DNA from: Clostridia bacterium
Lineage (GTDB): Bacteria > Bacillota > Clostridia > Oscillospirales > CAG-272
Length of the DNA: 7,219 bases
Assembly: GCA_017453085.1 (NCBI GenBank)
Contig: JAFTKV010000104.1
Span: forward strand, 1 to 7,219
Reading direction: 5' to 3'
Below the pieces are notes generated by a model that made no database searches, was not told the origin of the DNA, and saw nothing but the letters and a program-made list of their open reading frames with translations. Shown here piece by piece: positions 7,044 to 7,219 of this stretch; position 1 is the first letter of the stretch; the number at the start of each line of letters is the position of its first letter. The translations under genes and the position numbers were made by a program.

Positions 7044-7219
7044 ATGTACGAAATCCAAAGCAGATGGAAGCCGGAACAGGACGGCCTTAGATATTACGGC
7101 CTGAGAAATCGCCCGTTTTTGTTTCAAAACACGGTAAAGCTGACCAAACAACAGCGTGCCGTCGTCGCCAAGCTTCCCTGTGAGCTGACCGCAGCCGAGC
7201 TGGACTTGCTGGCGCCCTA
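7044..7219 (+). CDS. N-terminal part of an unidentified protein (cut by window end)
   Basis: The first 58 codons of an open frame that runs off the window. The protein starts MYEIQSRWKPEQDG and continues with LRYYGLRNRPFLFQN and KLTKQQRAVVAKLPC, then a probable helix rich in Ala, Glu and Leu. There is no signal peptide or membrane segment in this part, and no family is recognised. The base composition returns to that of the genes before 6500, unlike the AT-rich gene just upstream. A good ribosome site and the folded 136-base gap before it suggest it may have its own control. Confidence 0.6.
   Translation, partial: MYEIQSRWKPEQDGLRYYGLRNRPFLFQNTVKLTKQQRAVVAKLPCELTAAELDLLAP

Overview
This window comes from a moderately GC-rich Firmicute, most likely an uncultured gut-type member of the Clostridia. 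That placement is an inference. It rests on strong AGGAG-type ribosome sites 5-8 bases before nearly every start, tightly packed genes all on the plus strand, and a short Firmicutes-style RlmD. No rRNA, tRNA, insertion sequence, CRISPR array, phage gene or clear terminator was found.

Layout. Positions 3-86 hold the last codons of an unidentified gene. Positions 136-1626 encode a short, divergent GH78-like (alpha-L-rhamnosidase-type) protein. Positions 1658-2308 encode a PHP-family metallophosphoesterase with all its main metal ligands. Positions 2373-2939 encode a small two-helix membrane protein with a soluble tail. Right behind it, 2951-3334 holds a small 'LHD-motif' gene split by an in-frame TGA at 3194-3196. 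Positions 3373-5301 encode a second, fuller GH78 protein with intact catalytic acids. Positions 5332-6552 encode a 23S rRNA uracil-C5 methyltransferase (RlmD/RumA type). Its last 41 bases overlap a small AT-rich gene of unknown function (6512-6907). A 136-base gap (6908-7043) can fold into two hairpins and leads into a final gene cut by the window end (7044 onward).

How the genes may work together. The first five genes and the second GH78 gene are separated by only about 10-65 bases and could be one transcript. Both GH78-like proteins lack a signal peptide, so they would act in the cytoplasm on imported rhamnosides or rhamno-oligosaccharides. The PHP enzyme between them could remove a phosphate or act on a sugar phosphate. 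No transporter or regulator is visible, so the substrate cannot be settled here. RlmD is a housekeeping gene, and its 3' end marks a composition break: about 65% GC in one 60-base stretch of rlmD against 35-40% in two stretches counted within the next gene.

I did not find a convincing new defence or mobile system. The points most worth checking are the TGA-split gene, the altered acid motif in the first GH78 protein, the rlmD/AT-rich gene junction and the folded leader before the last gene.
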